From Epiperipatus broadwayi (Eukaryota > Onychophora > Udeonychophora > Euonychophora > Peripatidae), in contig JAQFVV010012512.1 in assembly GCA_028023455.1 (NCBI GenBank), forward strand, positions 3,567,935 to 3,631,934: 64,000 nt of DNA, read 5' to 3'. The notes beneath the pieces are model-generated. The model was not told where the DNA came from. It searched no databases and saw nothing but the letters and a program-made list of their open reading frames with translations. A program made the position numbers and the translations under genes. Positions 47,426 through 58,830 of this stretch are shown in pieces (the stretch's first letter is position 1; every line of letters starts with the position of its first letter).

Positions 47426-47918
47426 AATAATTTCACAGACAATTAATAGCTTCATTATCTGTGCGCAGAGCACATATATAGATTAATTTATTTCAAGCGT
47501 TAATGAAGTAAAATCTTAACTATTAGATTTAATATAAAATAATAGTAATAATAGTTCAGATTTTTTAAAGGGATTTTTTAAATCATATTCATGCATACGT
47601 CATCTGAAAATCATTCTGGAAATAATTAATGATTCTTTTAATTTATAACATTATCTAGCTAACTAGTTTATAGTTAACCTTATTAACTTTTAGTCATTGG
47701 TTCTCAAATGGATCCCATGATAATCATGATTGTTAGATGATTGTCAATTAACTGGTTGTAAACAAAATGTAAAAAAAAAAAGAATTGTGATATGATAGAG
47801 TTTTCACCACTTGTGGAGGAGGATATCATATTTTTATAGACATTTTACCATGATATTCCATTTATTAATATTTTAACTTGATTGTTTATTTGCTTACTTT
47901 TTTTTTCATAGGTCAAAT
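47426..47918. other. anonymous AT-rich DNA
   Basis: No gene recognised. Confidence 0.4.
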
Positions 47919-47989
47919 ACGTTGACCGGGAAGCGAACCCGGGCCAGCAGCTTGGAAGGCAGCTATGCTAATGGCTAGACCACCAATGT
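47919..47989 (-). other. tRNA-Gly(TCC)-like element
   Basis: Minus strand: acceptor ACATTGG with TCAACGT (six of seven pairs), anticodon loop CTTCCAA (TCC) in a stem with one T-T mismatch, T arm CCGGG-TTCGCTT-CCCGG perfect, B box GGTTCGCTTCC. The D loop lacks the usual GG. It is the copy closest to a normal tRNA-Gly(UCC) but is probably a pseudogene. GGTCAAA (47911-47917) and TTTGACC (47989-47995) flank it as inverted repeats. Confidence 0.6.
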
Positions 47990-48274
47990 TTGACCTGCTT
48001 GCTTTTTATATATTAATGTTCGGTTATAACATTTTTACTACTAAAGAAATTTTGTTTGTTGTTACTGCTTGAGAAGTGGATAATTGAGATTACTATTTAA
48101 AAGCAGTTTCAAGGTTATAATCCTCTTTTCTGATATTAAGTTGGATTATGTTTATAAAAGAATATATGTAATCTGTTTCCAATTCTAAAACTCTATCATA
48201 TCCACTCGCATCTAAACTTAACACGTTTTTTTGCATAACTTAAATGCGTACAAGAAGCTCATTATATAATGTAT

Positions 48275-48815
48275 ATATAATCCAAATATGCATACTCCTA
48301 AACTGGAAATAACGAATAAAACAATGTTTAACAATCCAACTAATCACATTACACATCTACCAACCATTACATTATGTTAAAATAACCATCCAATCTGCCC
48401 ATCCAGTTCATTTGTTTCACAGCTCACAACACTGATCTTCAACTGGAAGATCAATTCACTAGTTCTTTCACTGTAATGAAGAGTGCTTATTCCATGTAAT
48501 TGGCAATCTCAAGGCAGCATAGATTTTTAAAGCATGAAATAATTCCGATGTAAATTATTAAACCTTGTAATGATGTAATTCAAGGCAGAGTTGATATCAT
48601 TACAAATTATAAAGCTTTATATATTAGTTAATCCATGATCTTATAACCCAAACATGCATACTGCTAAACTGAAAATAGTCATAATTTAACTACTCAAACT
48701 ATGCTTAATCCATCCTAATCATCACTAAAACATATATACCAATTTCATTTTCACAATGAAATGGTCAACCAATCAGTCATCCAGTACAATTGTTTCACAA
48801 TTTACAACCCCTTAT
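48275..48815. repeat. two direct repeat units about 365 bp apart
   Basis: Unit 1 (about 48275-48440) and unit 2 (about 48645-48815) share CATACT(C/G)CTAAACTG(G)AAATA, CCAACTAATCAC / CCATCCTAATCATCAC-type blocks, and 'CATCCAGT-CA-TTGTTTCACA' endings. Non-coding, degenerate. Confidence 0.5.
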
Positions 48816-49400
48816 TTATATATATCAAAAAAGAGGCAGTCAAAAAAAAAAATATATTCTCATCTAAAATCCAATATCACAAATACTGTATGAAAATTGT
48901 ATGTGGAATTTGTATGTGCCAATAAAATATATTTTGATCTAAAAGCACATTATCTTTAATTACTAAAGAGATTTCTGTATCAAAACCCAGTCCTACATTT
49001 TCCTTGATGATGCATAATATGATCTGTGCAATTAACTATTTAATTATTTTTGTTTATTTTAATGGGAAATGTTTCGAATATTTTGCACAGTCTTTATCAG
49101 TATATAATTTTTAAAAAATGGTTGATGGTTGTCAATATAGTTGGAAACTTTTTTCACATTATTCATTAAAAAAAACTACTGTTTAACTATAAAGAAAAGA
49201 CAGTTTGGCTTATGCAATAAGATTGTAATAAAGCATATGCTGGTTGTAATCTTAAAAGTAAAAGATAAGCTATCCTATGTTGAAATTTATTATTCATTAG
49301 TGGCAGGCCAGAAAAATATCCAGGCTGAACAAATCTGACTTATGAGTTGGTTATACATAGACTTCAAGAAATAAACTACAAAATTACATGGAACATAGTA
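48816..49400. other. anonymous AT-rich DNA
   Basis: Small frames at 49141-49338 and nearby have no recognisable product. Confidence 0.4.
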
Positions 49401-49544
49401 CATTTTCATTTAAATACATTAAAATATAAGCATGAAATACGCATATTGGTGATTATTTATCTTTTCGACATATGTGTTCAAGTGTATCAGTGTTATGAGA
49501 TAGAGTGGAGAGTGGTGGGTCATGTGAAAGTCTGTGCTCGTATA
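49401..49544 (-). repeat. FB-1 end fragment
   Basis: Contains GCATGAAATACGCATATTGG, TGATTATTTATCTTTTCGAC and GTGAAAGTCTGTGCTCGTAT, matching the right end of the FB-1 insert at 51786-51907. Confidence 0.6.
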
Positions 49545-49689
49545 CCCTTTATATTATTAAAATTACCCCAAATCCAAAATTCAACCAGACCAGCAAAAAA
49601 ATAATATTAAAACACAACCAAAGGTTTCACTGCTACAAGCAGACTTCTCAAGTGTAAAGAACTACAAAAACTACACAATATATATAATA

Positions 49690-49995
49690 TTAAACATTAC
49701 CCACAAATCCATTCACTTCCCATCCACCCTTAATATTAAAAGAACTCTTAAATAAGTTTATTGCTTCAGAATAATAAATTTTCAATAATAAAGATTCTTT
49801 AATTCTTTTGATTTCATTTCTCTCAAAGAAGACAACCTTAGCTTCATCAAAATTAATAGTGTGGCCTGTATCTTTTTCATGGACATACAAAGCAGAACTA
49901 AGATATTTATTTTTAACTCCACTTTTATGAACCTTTATTCTTTCATTTAAACTCAAACTACTCTGACCTATGTAGACCTTCTTACAAATAAACAA
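49690..49995 (-). pseudogene. PLE-C GIY-YIG endonuclease, left copy
   Basis: 101 codons carrying KKVYIGQSSLSLNERIKVHK (YIG box and the conserved Arg), SALYVHEKDTGHTINF, VVFFERNEIKRIKESLLLKI (Glu region) and the end GGWEVNGFVGNV. The GIY half (VVVYFIPC) lies in the preceding frame at the end of 49968-50288. Comparison with the right copy shows that a run of T in CTTGTTTATTT is one base short here, which causes the frameshift near 49985. Otherwise the domain is complete. It is the nuclease domain of a Penelope-like element, now in a 5'-truncated copy. Confidence 0.78.
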
Positions 49996-50567
49996 GGGAT
50001 AAAATATACTACAACAGGAATAGTCTTTCTATCAAAAATTTCCTTTGTATTATTTAATAAATTATTCAATGTAACACCCCTTTTCCAAGCAATTTTCTTA
50101 TTCCCAAATAATTTACTATTTCTACATACCATTTTATAAGAAGACAATTTAAATGGCAAAAAAATAAAATATTTTTCTTTAACCTTTACATCCTTACAAA
50201 TATTACTATTAAATAAAATACTTTTAACAAATTTATCAGAGTATCCAACACTCAAGTAATCTTTATAAAATTGATATTTCTGAAACAAAGCTACCCCACT
50301 AGAATTATTTAATTTAATATTTCTATGTCAATAATTCCTTAAAGCAGCTACTTTATGAGATACAGACTGATAGCTATCAGGTTTAATTATAGATCTTAAG
50401 TCTCTACTTTTAACAAAATGATTGCATAGTAAACAATTAGTCTCCACATTTCTAATCACCAAGAGATCTAAAAATTTTAACTTACCAAAATCTAACCCCT
50501 CCCCTCCTTCTAACATATATTTTATAAAAGGATCAAAATAATTAAACTCATTTACAAATTCCTTCAA
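49968..50567 (-). pseudogene. PLE-C RT C-terminal region, left copy
   Basis: Two consecutive frames, 50328-50567 and 49968-50288. The first reads KLKFLDLLVIRNVETNCLLC and SVSHKVAALRNY, the PLE counterpart of LxFLDVLV and LSHKxxVIRxL downstream of the YVDD motif. The second continues GYSDKFVKSILFNS, FLPFKLSSYKMVCRNSKLFG and NNTKEIFDRKTIPVVVYFIP, entering the GIY-YIG domain. A TAA near 50330 and a frameshift separate the pieces. The palm with the catalytic Asp residues is absent from this copy because it starts just downstream of YVDD. Confidence 0.72.
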
Positions 50568-50575
50568 TTTATCAG

Positions 50576-51065
50576 ATATGTTGATGATTGTTTATTGTAG
50601 TTGAGAATGATAAATTGAAGGAATTTGTAAATGAGTTTAATTGTTTTGATCCTTCTATAAAATATGTGTTAGAAGGCAGGGGGGTTAGATTCTGGTAAGT
50701 TAAAATTTTTAGATCTTTTAGTGATTACAAATGTAGAAACTAATTGTTTACTTTGCAGCCATTTTGTTAAAAGTAGAGACTTAAGATCTATAATTAAACC
50801 TGATAGCTATCAGTCTGTATCTATAAAGTAGCTGCTTTAAGGAATTATTGTCATAGGAATAATAAATTAAATAATTCTAGTGGGGTAGCTTTGTTTCAGA
50901 AATGTCAATTTTATAAAGATTACCTGAGGGTTGGTTACTCTGATAAATTTGTTAAAAGTACTTTATTTAATAGTAATATTTGTAAGGATGTAAAGGATAG
51001 AGAAAAATATGTTTTTATTTCTTTGCCATTTAAATTGTCTTCTTATAAAATTGTATGTAGAAATA
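50576..51065 (+). pseudogene. PLE-C RT C-terminal region, right copy, first part
   Basis: Starts at RYVDDCLL, the catalytic YVDD box of the PLE reverse transcriptase, followed by a stop and KLKEFVNEFNCFDPSIKYVL. It continues KLKFLDLLVITNVETNCLLC and further RT-terminal segments to SSYKIVCRN, where the FB-1 insert begins. Small indels break the frame more than once. It is the mirror of 49968-50575. Confidence 0.7.
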
Positions 51066-51912
51066 ACTGAAACACAGGCTTATTTATACCTGTGTCTATA
51101 TATATGTAATCTTAGGGTATGAGCACAGACTTTCACACTACCCACCATTCTCCACTCCATCTAATAACACTGATACACTTAAACACATATATGTTGAAAA
51201 TACAAATAATCACCAATATACGTATTTCATGCTAAACCAGCAATCATCAGTTGGTCAAGATTATCATCTCTACACATATATACTATAAGTGCTCAGATAT
51301 ATATTAGGATAGACAATCCTCATACTTTAATGGACAGGCTTCAATCTACTCCACACTCCAACTCTTCAACTGTCCATCCAATTGAAAATCTGAGATAGAA
51401 TGCTCAAAGGCCACCCTGAGGCTGAGATTCTTGTCACAGACCTAAGGTCAATCTGAACCCCACATGTACAGGACATAATCCATTAAATACATATGCATGG
51501 ATGGGCAGACATCTCTATAATGTAATAACTGAAACACAGGTTTATTTATACCTGTGTCCACCACTCTCCACTCCATCTAATAACACTGATACACTTAAAC
51601 ACATATATGTTGAAAAGATAAATAATCACCAATATACATATTTCATGCTAAACCAGCAATCATCAGTTGGTCCAGATTATCATCTCTACACATATATACT
51701 ATAAGTGCTCAGATATATATTAGGATAGACAATCCTCATACTTTAATGAACAGGCTTCAATCTACTCCACACTTCCAACTCTTCATTAGCATGAAATACG
51801 TATATTGGTGATTATTTATCTTTTCAACATATATGTGTTTAAGTGTATCAGTGTTATTAGATGGAGTGGAGAGTGGTGGGTAGTGTGAAAGTCTGTGCTC
51901 ATACCCTAAGAT
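51066..51912. mobile_element. 847-bp FB-1 insert with 12-bp TSD
   Basis: Direct repeats TATGTAGAAATA at 51054-51065 and 51913-51924 flank the insert, and the PLE-C frame resumes after it. Internally it holds two direct copies of a module (about 51110-51400 and 51540-51785; CTCCACTCCATCTAATAACA, AAACCAGCAATCATCAGTTG) and an inverted end module (51786-51907), plus two TGAAACACAGG-TTTATTTATA leaders at 51068 and 51529. Non-coding. Confidence 0.75.
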
Positions 51913-52334
51913 TATGTAGAAATAGTAAATTATTTGGGAATAAGAAAATTGCTTGGAAAAGGGGTATTACATTGAATAATTTATTAAATAATACAAAGGA
52001 AATTTTTGATAGAAAGACTATCCCTTGTTTATTTTGTAAGAAGGTCTACATAAGTCAGAGTAGTTTGAGTTTAAATAAAAGAATAAAGGTTCATAAAAGT
52101 AGAGTTAAAAATAGATATCTTAGTTCTGCTTTGTATGTCCATGAAAAAGATACAGGCCACACTATTCATTTTGATGAAGTTAAGGTTGTCTTCTTTGAGA
52201 GAAATGAAATCAAAAGAAGAATTAAAGAATCTTTATTATTGAAAATTTGTTATTCTGAAGCAATTAACTTATTTAAGAGTTATTTTAATATTAAGGGTGG
52301 ATGGGAAGTGAATGGATTTGTGGGTAATGTTTAA
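51905..52334 (+). pseudogene. PLE-C GIY-YIG endonuclease, right copy, second part
   Basis: Resumes at CRNSKLFGNKKIAWKRGITL and runs open through NNTKEIFDRKTIPCLFCKKV, YISQSSLSLNKRIKVHKSRV, SSALYVHEKDTGHTIHF, VVFFERNEIKRRIKESLLLK to the end GGWEVNGFVGNV. Relative to the left copy, 21 bp coding for the GIY box (VVVYF) are deleted and the YIG Gly is replaced by Ser (YISQ), so the nuclease would be inactive although the frame is open. The ORF start at 51861 lies in the FB-1 insert and is artificial. Confidence 0.78.
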
Positions 52335-52600
52335 TATTATATATATATGAAAAAACAAATACAAGTTAATCACGTAACCTGCTATCACTTGTTATTTATG
52401 TCCAAAAGATGGCGCTATACCAAAACCGCTGAACAAGTGTAAGATTTGTTTTACATAAACGAAAAAAGAGTCAGAAATTAACTATCTCTTTCATTTGCTC
52501 ACTCCCAGATCAGCTGATTTCAAGCTGGTTTGCTATCCTCAGTGGGAGATAGAGTATAGAAACTAGTTATATATATATTGTGTAGTTTTTGTAATTCTTT

Positions 52601-52640
52601 ACACTTGAGAAGTCTGCTTGTAGCAGTGAAACCTTTGGTT
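52601..52640 (+). other. hairpin plus GAAA in PLE-C 3' region
   Basis: CTTGAGAAGT precedes hairpin CTGC-TTGTA-GCAG (52614-52626), then TGAAACC. Mirrored in the left arm near 49620-49655. Hammerhead-like spacing (box, stem II, GAAA) but the first box is not a perfect CUGANGA. Confidence 0.35.
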
Positions 52641-52987
52641 GTGTTTTATTATATTTTTTTTTGCTGGTCTGGTTGAATTTTGGATTTGGAGTAATTTTAA
52701 TTATATATTGACTAGTTTAGCTTTATGCTTGTAATGTTTACCCTATATATTACATATATTGGTACAGGTTACCGTAGTATACAACCAATTTAACTATTTT
52801 AAAACAATAAAGTTTTATTATCTTCATCCTATATTTCACTGTCTCACAATTTTTTTTCAAGTCTTTCTTTTGAGATCTTTAAAATACTATTAGGTTAATA
52901 CTTTTTTATATCACTGCTGTTTCATGTAACTAGCAGTCTTTTTTTAGGAATGTTAAATTGTTTGTACATTAATTTTTAAACGTCATG

Positions 52988-53104
52988 GAATTCAGTAGCA
53001 GAATGGTGTAGTCTGGAACTTGGAGACTATGGATCGTATAATTCTATCATTCCTATTGTTTGATTTTTATGTGAAAAATTAGCACCAAATCATTTAATTA
53101 TTGT
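52988..53104 (+). repeat. SINE-like repeat, copy 7
   Basis: Head TCAGTAGCAGAATGGTGTAG, then ACTATGGATCGTATAATTCT and the 3' tail AGCACCAAATCATTTAATTA. Degenerate. Confidence 0.5.
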
Positions 53105-53119
53105 TGTTTCTTTTACCTA

Positions 53120-53695
53120 GAGATTTGAACATGATTTTTCAGTTTATATTCATCCTCCACTCCATCTCAAACAATCGACACACATAATCTCATACATTGG
53201 GAAAAGATAGATGATCCCAAATATATGTAATTCATGGAGAACCAGCACTCATCACTTGGGACAGATCATAATCTTCCACACATTTAAAATCAGTTTTTTT
53301 CTCACCCCTCCATCTATTCAACCATCCATTTCATTGAAAAACCAACAATGGAATGTTCAAACCTTTGGTAGATTTGATATTGTAGTCATACCCATGTAGA
53401 CATTACATCAATCTAACCCTCATATTGTCAGACTATTACATATATATTAACAGGAGATATGGTGGGGTGAGAAGATTGAAGCCTGTCCACTAAAGTTTAA
53501 GGAATTATTATTTTAATATAATTCAAGCACTGGTTGTATATATATATGGGAGATTATGATCTGGCCCAAATGATGAGTGCTGGTTCTGCATGAAATATTT
53601 ATATTGGGGATCATTTTCACATGTGTGTTGTCATGTGTATCAATTGTTTGAGATGGAGTGGAGGATGAATATAGACTGAAAATCCTAAGTTTAAA
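53120..53695. repeat. FB-1 foldback copy
   Basis: Left arm 53120-53285 (GAACCAGCACTCATCACTTG, ATCATAATCTTCC) and right arm 53545-53695 (GATGAGTGCTGGTTCTGCAT, GAGATGGAGTGGAGGATGAA) are inverted; the centre contains CAACCATCCATTTCATTG. Non-coding. Confidence 0.65.
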
Positions 53696-54489
53696 TCCCT
53701 CTAGTTACTTATATAGAAAATATTCAGGAGACTGAATGAATGGTTAATTAATGTTTTTTGTTTGTTTTTTAATGCTGAGCAAGAAGAAAAATCGGTTATA
53801 TTTCTTACTAATAAAAGAATTTATTTCATTTAGCAAATTATTAATTATCTTCAAAACAAAAGCTCTTATTAAATAAATAAAAATAATTGATAAAATAACC
53901 ATTGCCTTTATCATTTTATCAACAATAATAAAGTCCTTGTCTGATAATGGTGCGTCTCAAAAAAAAAAAAGATTATCCTAGTGTAGAAAATAAATATTGA
54001 ATTTAATGTTGTATTTCTAATGCACACACAAAAAAACATAAGAGGAAAAACTATATATATTGTTTAAAAGCCTAATGATATAATGGTTGGCCCATCCTCC
54101 TACCAGTAAGATTTGGAAATTCCTTTAAGCAGTCAGCCCTAAATGAATAGCTAGTTATTCGTAGAGGGTAAAATATAGTCAGAAATCTTTAAAATCCCAT
54201 ACCACTTGCAGTTGAAAAGCTGTGTGGGTTATATGATTTTTTTTTATTATTCCTTTTAAAGGTTTATTGGATAGTTTTTTTTTTTTTTGCTATTTATCTA
54301 TATCTTTCATCTATTGGGTCCTTCCTATCATAATCATCCGTCAGTCCAGAAGTCAGATCAATCTCTCACATTATAGATACATTAAAAACGCACACTTTTC
54401 AAATAATCCATATAGCACATGTATACTTAACTTCATATACACATTCTTTTTAGAGATATTTAAACTTAACTTCATATAATATGTATTTA

Positions 54490-54700
54490 AATATATTTCA
54501 ATCTTCCATCATATATTACTGAAGCATATGATGAAAGATGTAAAAAAGTTAAATGATACCCAAGGTGTGCATTTTCATGCTGAACCAGCATTCATCAGTT
54601 TGACCAAAATCACAGTTTCTTACACATATCTTCATCGTTTGTTTAGTATATAGAGAGCTAGAAAATTACTATAGTTTAATTAACAGGTTTCAAATTTTCT
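54490..54700 (+). repeat. FB-1 fragment
   Basis: TTCATGCTGAACCAGCATTC followed by ATCAGTTTGACCAAAATC matches the FB-1 core. Very degenerate. Confidence 0.5.
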
Positions 54701-54777
54701 GCTTTACAGTAATGAATAATTAATAATAACTGTAGCTTACTCTAATGTACGTGTGCTTTACAGATGGGACTCTTTTC

Positions 54778-54910
54778 TATCCATTTCTAACACTTTGAGG
54801 AGGAATGCAATCATAAACATATAACCAAAGACATGTGAAAAAGATCTATGGTCATATGTTTATGATTGCATTCTTCTACAAGATGTTAAAAGTGGGTAGA
54901 AATCAATGGG
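54778..54910. repeat. foldback element
   Basis: Arms 54778-54826 and 54848-54910 share GAATGCAATCATAAACATAT in inverted orientation. A related half-unit appears at about 55205-55262 (TTTCTATCTACTTTTAACAC). Confidence 0.6.
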
Positions 54911-55372
54911 GTAGTGAAAATTATACTACAGAAATATTATTCCTTATTGGATAATCTCTAGTTTAATGAATGACTAATAAAAATTATTAATAACTTTCTG
55001 CTTTATAACTTTGATATAAACTACTTTACATAAATATGGTTTTAACTTTTACTAGTCATTTATTAGGCCGCACATCCCTAACCCAAAGGTATACTTTAAG
55101 TCTCACTTAAAGAATAATGTATCTGCAGTGTTATAAAGGTATCAATACCTGATTTCTTTGCCCATGTTGTCAGTTTTGATAATTTCACTACACCACTTTC
55201 ACACAAGGTAGGAACTGGTTTCTATCTACTTTTAACACCGTGTGGAGGGGTTTACAATCATTGCACCATAATACATATTTGCAACTTTTTTTGTTTTTAT
55301 TAGTACATCTTTCACCTTTACTTATCAGTTTTATCTCATACCTTTATAGTTTTTTTTTCCTCATGTGTCATA

Positions 55373-55452
55373 GCATCAGCTGGGAAGCGAACCCGCTGAC
55401 CCGGGACAACTGCTTGTAAAGCAACTGTCGCTGACCTCTCGACCGCCAATGT
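55373..55452 (-). other. tRNA-like element, anticodon TAC
   Basis: Minus strand: anticodon arm GTTGC-TTTACAA-GCAGT, B box GGGTTCGCTTCC, expanded region before the T arm. The 3' flank TATGACACATGA is shared with the copy at 21898-21976, and GGTCAAACATTGG at the 5' end is shared with the copy at 47919-47989. Confidence 0.55.
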
Positions 55453-57928
55453 TTGACCTTCATAGTTGTTGATTGATAATTGATACTAGGCAAAAAGCAC
55501 TAAATGTTAAATTGTCTTAAATTATTAATAAAAGGCAATTGTGACAATAATGCAATGAATTAAAACTAATTTCCATCATATACTGAAGTAAAATTTACTT
55601 TATATATGTCTAAATTAGAGTTATATTTTTATTTATATGTAGTATAAATATATATATATATTTTTTTTTTTTTTAAAAAAAAAACAATCTAAGAAAAAAT
55701 GTAAATTAATTAAAATTTTATAAAAGTTGAAAAATTTGCATTCCATTTTTGCAACGGTGAAAAGTATTTTTAAAATGACTGTTTGCTTTTATCTATTTTT
55801 GTTGGTGAATAAAAAAGAGTTGCTTGATTAATAAGGTAATAAAGGTTACAATTTAATATATATATATTCCAATATCTGGTGAAAATGAGTGTTAGAAGAC
55901 AAAGTTTGTTGATTACTTCACCTGATTTTATAATTTAATTAAATGATAATTTAAAATATCAACACACTAAATACATTAAATTTTAATTGCTAACCTTTTT
56001 TTTCTTGCTATATTAAGAAGTCACTGGCTTTGAAGAACAACTAATTTTTCCTTATAGGTTTTTAGAAAGAGGCATGGTGCAGAAGGACGTACAAATTTTT
56101 ATCATGTAATAATAATGATATGCAATATTGCCAGATCAATATTAGATTACGTGTGTGCGTGTGTGTAAATATAGTTTGATAAATTGCAATTTTTATATCT
56201 TTTGTATGAATATTACCATTGTATATACATGTAGAAATGTGTTTTTTTAGAAACTATGTAGTGTTATGGACGAATACAGACAATGAATGATAATTGTATT
56301 GTGGGCTTCATTATATTACCATTGATAAAGTTTAAAAATTATCTAATACACAAAATATTCCTAGAAGAAATTCACGTGTAGGTACATATTTATTTTATTA
56401 ATAATTAACATTATTAATTAACTTCCATAGGCACTCTTTTAAAAAATCGTAGGTGCATATAAAAATGTCTCTTTTTTCCTAGTTCTTTGATGCTGATATC
56501 TAATTACAAATAAGTTTGGGGTCTCATATATATAATCTCTATAATAGTACTTTTTAAATTTAAATTAATTATAAAGTTTATATGCAAAGAGTCTTCAACA
56601 CATGTTCTGGATTATTCCATTGAGAGTTCTTTTAAGTCATATTTTGTCCACCAACATTGTACATTATTTTTTGAATGAGTCTGACCACTATTAATACCTT
56701 TTTTGTTAATGCAATCTGATATATACAACAGTAAATTTTTTTTTTTTATCTTATTCTACATCCAATTCTATTTAAACACAAATAAGCAATTTACACCAGA
56801 AAAAAGTTTATTTTACATTAAACTAATCATCTATCTTTTTTGTCATCAAATTGCTTGCTAATTCTTACATAAAATTATCTCTAGAATATGATAAGATGAT
56901 CACAATCTAATGCAGATTAAATTGAAGATGTATATTTTTTTCTATCCATTCAATATATATTCAAGGATATAATTTTCTCATCATTATTGTTACCATAATG
57001 TCAAAGCTCAGACTTTAAAATAGTTTTATCTTATTGAGTATGTATATAAACATTTTCCCATTATTCATTTGAATGTTTTGAATTTTTTTAAGTCACAATT
57101 GGAAGTAGAATTTTCTATTTTACATATGATGAAACAAGAATTCAAAATGGCTACCAGCACAAGTAATACAATTTTGTGTTTTAGAATCATTATTAAACAT
57201 TGTAAATCATAGTTAATAATACTGTCTACTGTTGGCACTTTTTCTAAAAATGTAATTCAGTACAGACTACACTAATCGTTTCAGGTTCCATATCCATTTC
57301 TGCTAAGTCTGAATAACAATTCTCACTAGAAAAAAATTGATCGAATTCACATGAAATGTCAGAAATTTTAAGATGTGCACAACTTCCTTTAGAATATTAC
57401 AAAGATAAAAATATTATAATACTCTGCACATTAAATTAAATGGGTTCTTGAATTTTTTCTTCTTTCTGTTTTTATACTTAAAAATCAAAGACATAAATAT
57501 ATAGCTTACAGTAATATTCAATGTGAAATATATTAATTTAAACATTGATTCAAAAATAAATATTACAGTTCTGCTTTAAGTTTAAATATCTTTAATAATT
57601 AAAATTATTTGGAATAGGATGTGTATATATAAATAATGTAAAATCTATAGCAATATTTATGTTCTAAATCTCAATTACTTCTTTTTATTTATGAATGGGC
57701 ACAAATTTTAAATGAGTGGTGCAATTTACTTACATTGACTAAAGTTTTATATTATCGGATTTCTGCAGTCAAGTTGATGATTTTTAATTTTAATGCGCGT
57801 ATATGCATAATTATATACATACGCGCACGCAAAACAAAAATGCAGTTCCATTCTGATCTTAAAAACTCTCCACTGAGTTACTAATAAAGCGTTACTTCTT
57901 ATTTTTTATGTGTATGTAATTTGAAGTG
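55453..57928. other. anonymous AT-rich DNA
   Basis: A T-run and A-run abut near 55660-55685, and a short (TG)n lies near 56150-56165. No gene supported. Confidence 0.4.
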
Positions 57929-58263
57929 GTTGGAGAAAGTAAGTACAAAACTGTTCTATGGAAAGTATACATTTCCACCAAGAATTGATTCTATTAATCT
58001 TAGCAATGAAAAAGATAGACTAGACATAATAATGAAAGTCTTAACGTAAGTTGGATTGGGTTGCAGAGAAAAAAAGTATGGTATAAGAGTTTCATATTTT
58101 AAAGCTAAGGTTAAATGTCATGATGTAGATATTGTTTTAGATCCAAGAACAAAAGAAAGCTGTAGATACTGGCTTTGATAAATCATATAGTGAAGAAACC
58201 TTAAAACAAGCATTTGCAAGAGATGTGATTATTACAGGAATTCATAACAACCAGAAATCATGA
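57929..58263 (+). pseudogene. unidentified coding-like remnant
   Basis: One frame reads from 57929 for about 80 codons with a single stop (TAA near 58046): WLEKVSTKLFYGKYTFPPRI, DRLDIIMKVLT, then VGLGCREKKYGIRVSYFKAK, VKCHDVDIVLDPRTKE. After a +1 shift at about 58160 it continues DTGFDKSYSEETLKQAFARD and VIITGIHNNQKS. The length, the mixed composition and the clean continuation across one shift suggest a decayed gene rather than chance, in contrast to the surrounding DNA. I do not recognise the family. It could be part of an unrecognised transposon or virus-derived sequence, or a processed host pseudogene. Confidence 0.4.
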
Positions 58264-58544
58264 TGATGAAATAGAGAACAAAAGAAATTAAAGACAATGG
58301 AAATATTGTTGTGTTGTGGTAATGTGGAAGGAAGTTGAAATACTTGAAAAAATATCAGAATTGTTAGAATGACAAAGATGATAGATTGCTAATTTTTTTG
58401 TAAAGAAGTATAACTGTAGAACACTTGATATAAATAAAGACACAATATGAAGATTTATATATTGAAAGCTGCAGATAATTTATTTATTTAATATGTATAT
58501 TTTTAATGATCTTAAAAAAGGAAGCTACAGAGAACCCAGTGAGC

Positions 58545-58830
58545 AGATAGAATTAATAGTAGCTTTATTAAGTCTCAATTCTGCTAGTGTAGCCATAGAT
58601 TTGACAGTCATTAACTATGTGACTCATGGTTTGTGTTTGTCCACATTTACATAAATCAATGACTGCTAAATTTCTTTTATGAAGATGCCCTGAATCTGTT
58701 AATAAAATTCCAGTTATGTTTAGGAAGATCGAATCCAGCTGAATTTATTTTTGGATCCAGAAAAAAGTAAATTTGTTTGAAATTTCATAATAATTCCATT
58801 TTTTATGCCATAATTCTTCAATTGTAGATT
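58545..58830 (-). pseudogene. LINE C-terminal zinc-motif fragment (fourth LINE family)
   Basis: Minus strand, with one frameshift: GFDLPKHNWNFINRFRAS and then KRNLAVIDLCKCGQTQTMSH, IVNDCQIYGYTSRIET. This matches the ending of many LINE polymerases, PGFDLPRxxWxxLNRxRTGxG, CDCGxxQTMxHIVxxCP. The zinc ligands (CxC, H and C) are present. Nothing of the RT core is attached and the following codons hold stops. The style differs from the CKLC-type finger of the 8769-12390 element, so it is another family. Confidence 0.62.

Larger units (their letters stand above)
49545..52706. mobile_element. PLE-C head-to-head dimer with two later inserts
   Basis: Left copy (-) 49545-50575 and right copy (+) 50576-52706 are inverted repeats joined head to head with essentially no spacer. 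The right copy begins about ten codons further upstream, at RYVDDCLL (the RT catalytic YVDD), and the left copy begins at the following KLKEFVNEF. The right copy is interrupted by the 847-bp FB-1 insert and by about 225 bp of unknown DNA at roughly 52345-52570. Outer ends share TAATTTTAAT(A/T)ATATA. No clear TSD was seen. The arms have diverged by small indels and substitutions, so this dimer is older than the PLE-B palindrome. Confidence 0.8.
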
